Positions 5,990 to 6,128 of a stretch of DNA of 6,128 bases are shown here, one piece after another; position 1 is the stretch's first letter; each line of letters starts with the position of its first letter. A program made the position numbers and the translations under genes. This stretch comes from Propionibacteriaceae bacterium. Lineage in GTDB: Bacteria; Actinomycetota; Actinomycetes; Propionibacteriales; Propionibacteriaceae. The DNA lies in assembly GCA_009778535.1 (NCBI GenBank), contig WRJP01000106.1:1-6128 (forward strand). The letters are read 5' to 3'. The notes under the pieces are model-generated. The model was given only the letters and a program-made list of their open reading frames with translations, was not told the DNA's origin and did not search any database.

Positions 5990-6128
5990 TCATTTTTGGA
6001 TTGCTGAGGCCCACTTTGCGTCCAGAAGTGCTACAGCGGCTTCGGCTTGGGCAGCACTAACAGTGAATGACTCGCGTGGAGCCTCCAGCAGCACGGAGGC
6101 ATACAATTTGTTGATAGTTTCGCTCTCG
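5990..6128 (-). CDS. 3' end of an unidentified gene (truncated by the window edge)
   Basis: A minus-strand frame enters from the right edge and runs 45 codons to a TGA at 5990-5992. It looks protein-like: ESETINKLYASVLLEAPRE is followed by an Ala/Glu-rich, probably helical stretch ending LLDAKWASAIQK. I do not recognise the family. In mycobacteria a YbjN-family gene sits just before gpm1, which is a possibility by position only; the residues do not settle it. The stop lies 107 bp from gpmA. A further 25 codons without a stop follow in the +1 frame (to about 5914), which raises the question of a frameshift or broken 3' end. Confidence 0.5.
   Translation of the reverse strand, partial: ESETINKLYASVLLEAPRESFTVSAAQAEAAVALLDAKWASAIQK

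Noticed and set aside
5895..5993. A 32-residue minus-strand ORF starting at an ATG that overlaps the TGA of the right-edge gene (ATGA)
   Set aside because: The overlap resembles translational coupling, but the peptide has no recognisable character and runs through the gpmA promoter with no ribosome site. Chance is the simpler explanation.
1..6128. Search for tRNA, rRNA, CRISPR, insertion sequences, attachment sites, riboswitches and defence or toxin genes
   Set aside because: No regularly spaced direct repeats, transposase motifs, cloverleaf-like sequences or hallmark protein motifs were seen. Apart from the listed genes and control sites the window looks ordinary.

Overview
This 6.1 kb window is a compact stretch of bacterial chromosome carrying ordinary housekeeping genes. 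Several features point to an actinobacterium: a CarD whose sequence follows the mycobacterial pattern almost throughout, a GroEL with Actinobacteria-type signatures and a short histidine-containing tail instead of the Gly-Gly-Met tail, frequent GTG starts, and at least one gene whose promoter appears to give a leaderless mRNA. Base composition looks close to balanced rather than strongly GC-rich. This would fit a moderate-GC lineage such as Actinomycetaceae better than Streptomyces or Mycobacterium, but that placement is inference.

Layout, left to right. (1) A plus-strand gene for a membrane-anchored endonuclease/exonuclease/phosphatase-family enzyme (137-1123). (2) It converges on the minus-strand groES-groEL operon (3113 down to 1190), which ends in a clear intrinsic terminator at 1138-1175. 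Two CIRCE operators around a sigma-70-like promoter (3185-3257) lie just upstream of groES. (3) A minus-strand TauE/SafE-family permease gene (3267-4079) ends only 9 bp before the promoter-distal CIRCE. (4) A divergent plus-strand gene encodes a small one-helix membrane protein with a DUF2500-like C-terminus (4205-4540). (5) It converges tail to tail, 10 bp apart, on minus-strand carD (4551-5036). Upstream of carD is minus-strand gpmA (5133-5882) with a strong leaderless-type promoter. (6) At the right edge is the 3' end of an unidentified minus-strand gene (from 5990 off the window).

Together the genes cover protein folding under stress (GroES/GroEL under presumed HrcA control), control of transcription initiation (CarD), glycolysis/gluconeogenesis (GpmA), anion or organosulfur transport (TauE-like) and two envelope proteins of unknown substrate. 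I see no mobile element, CRISPR array, tRNA, rRNA, phage gene or defence-type cassette, and nothing I would call a new multi-gene system. The points most worth checking are the mixed-character GroEL, the leaderless gpmA promoter, the palindrome holding both convergent stop codons, and a possible +1 frameshift at the end of the truncated right-edge gene.
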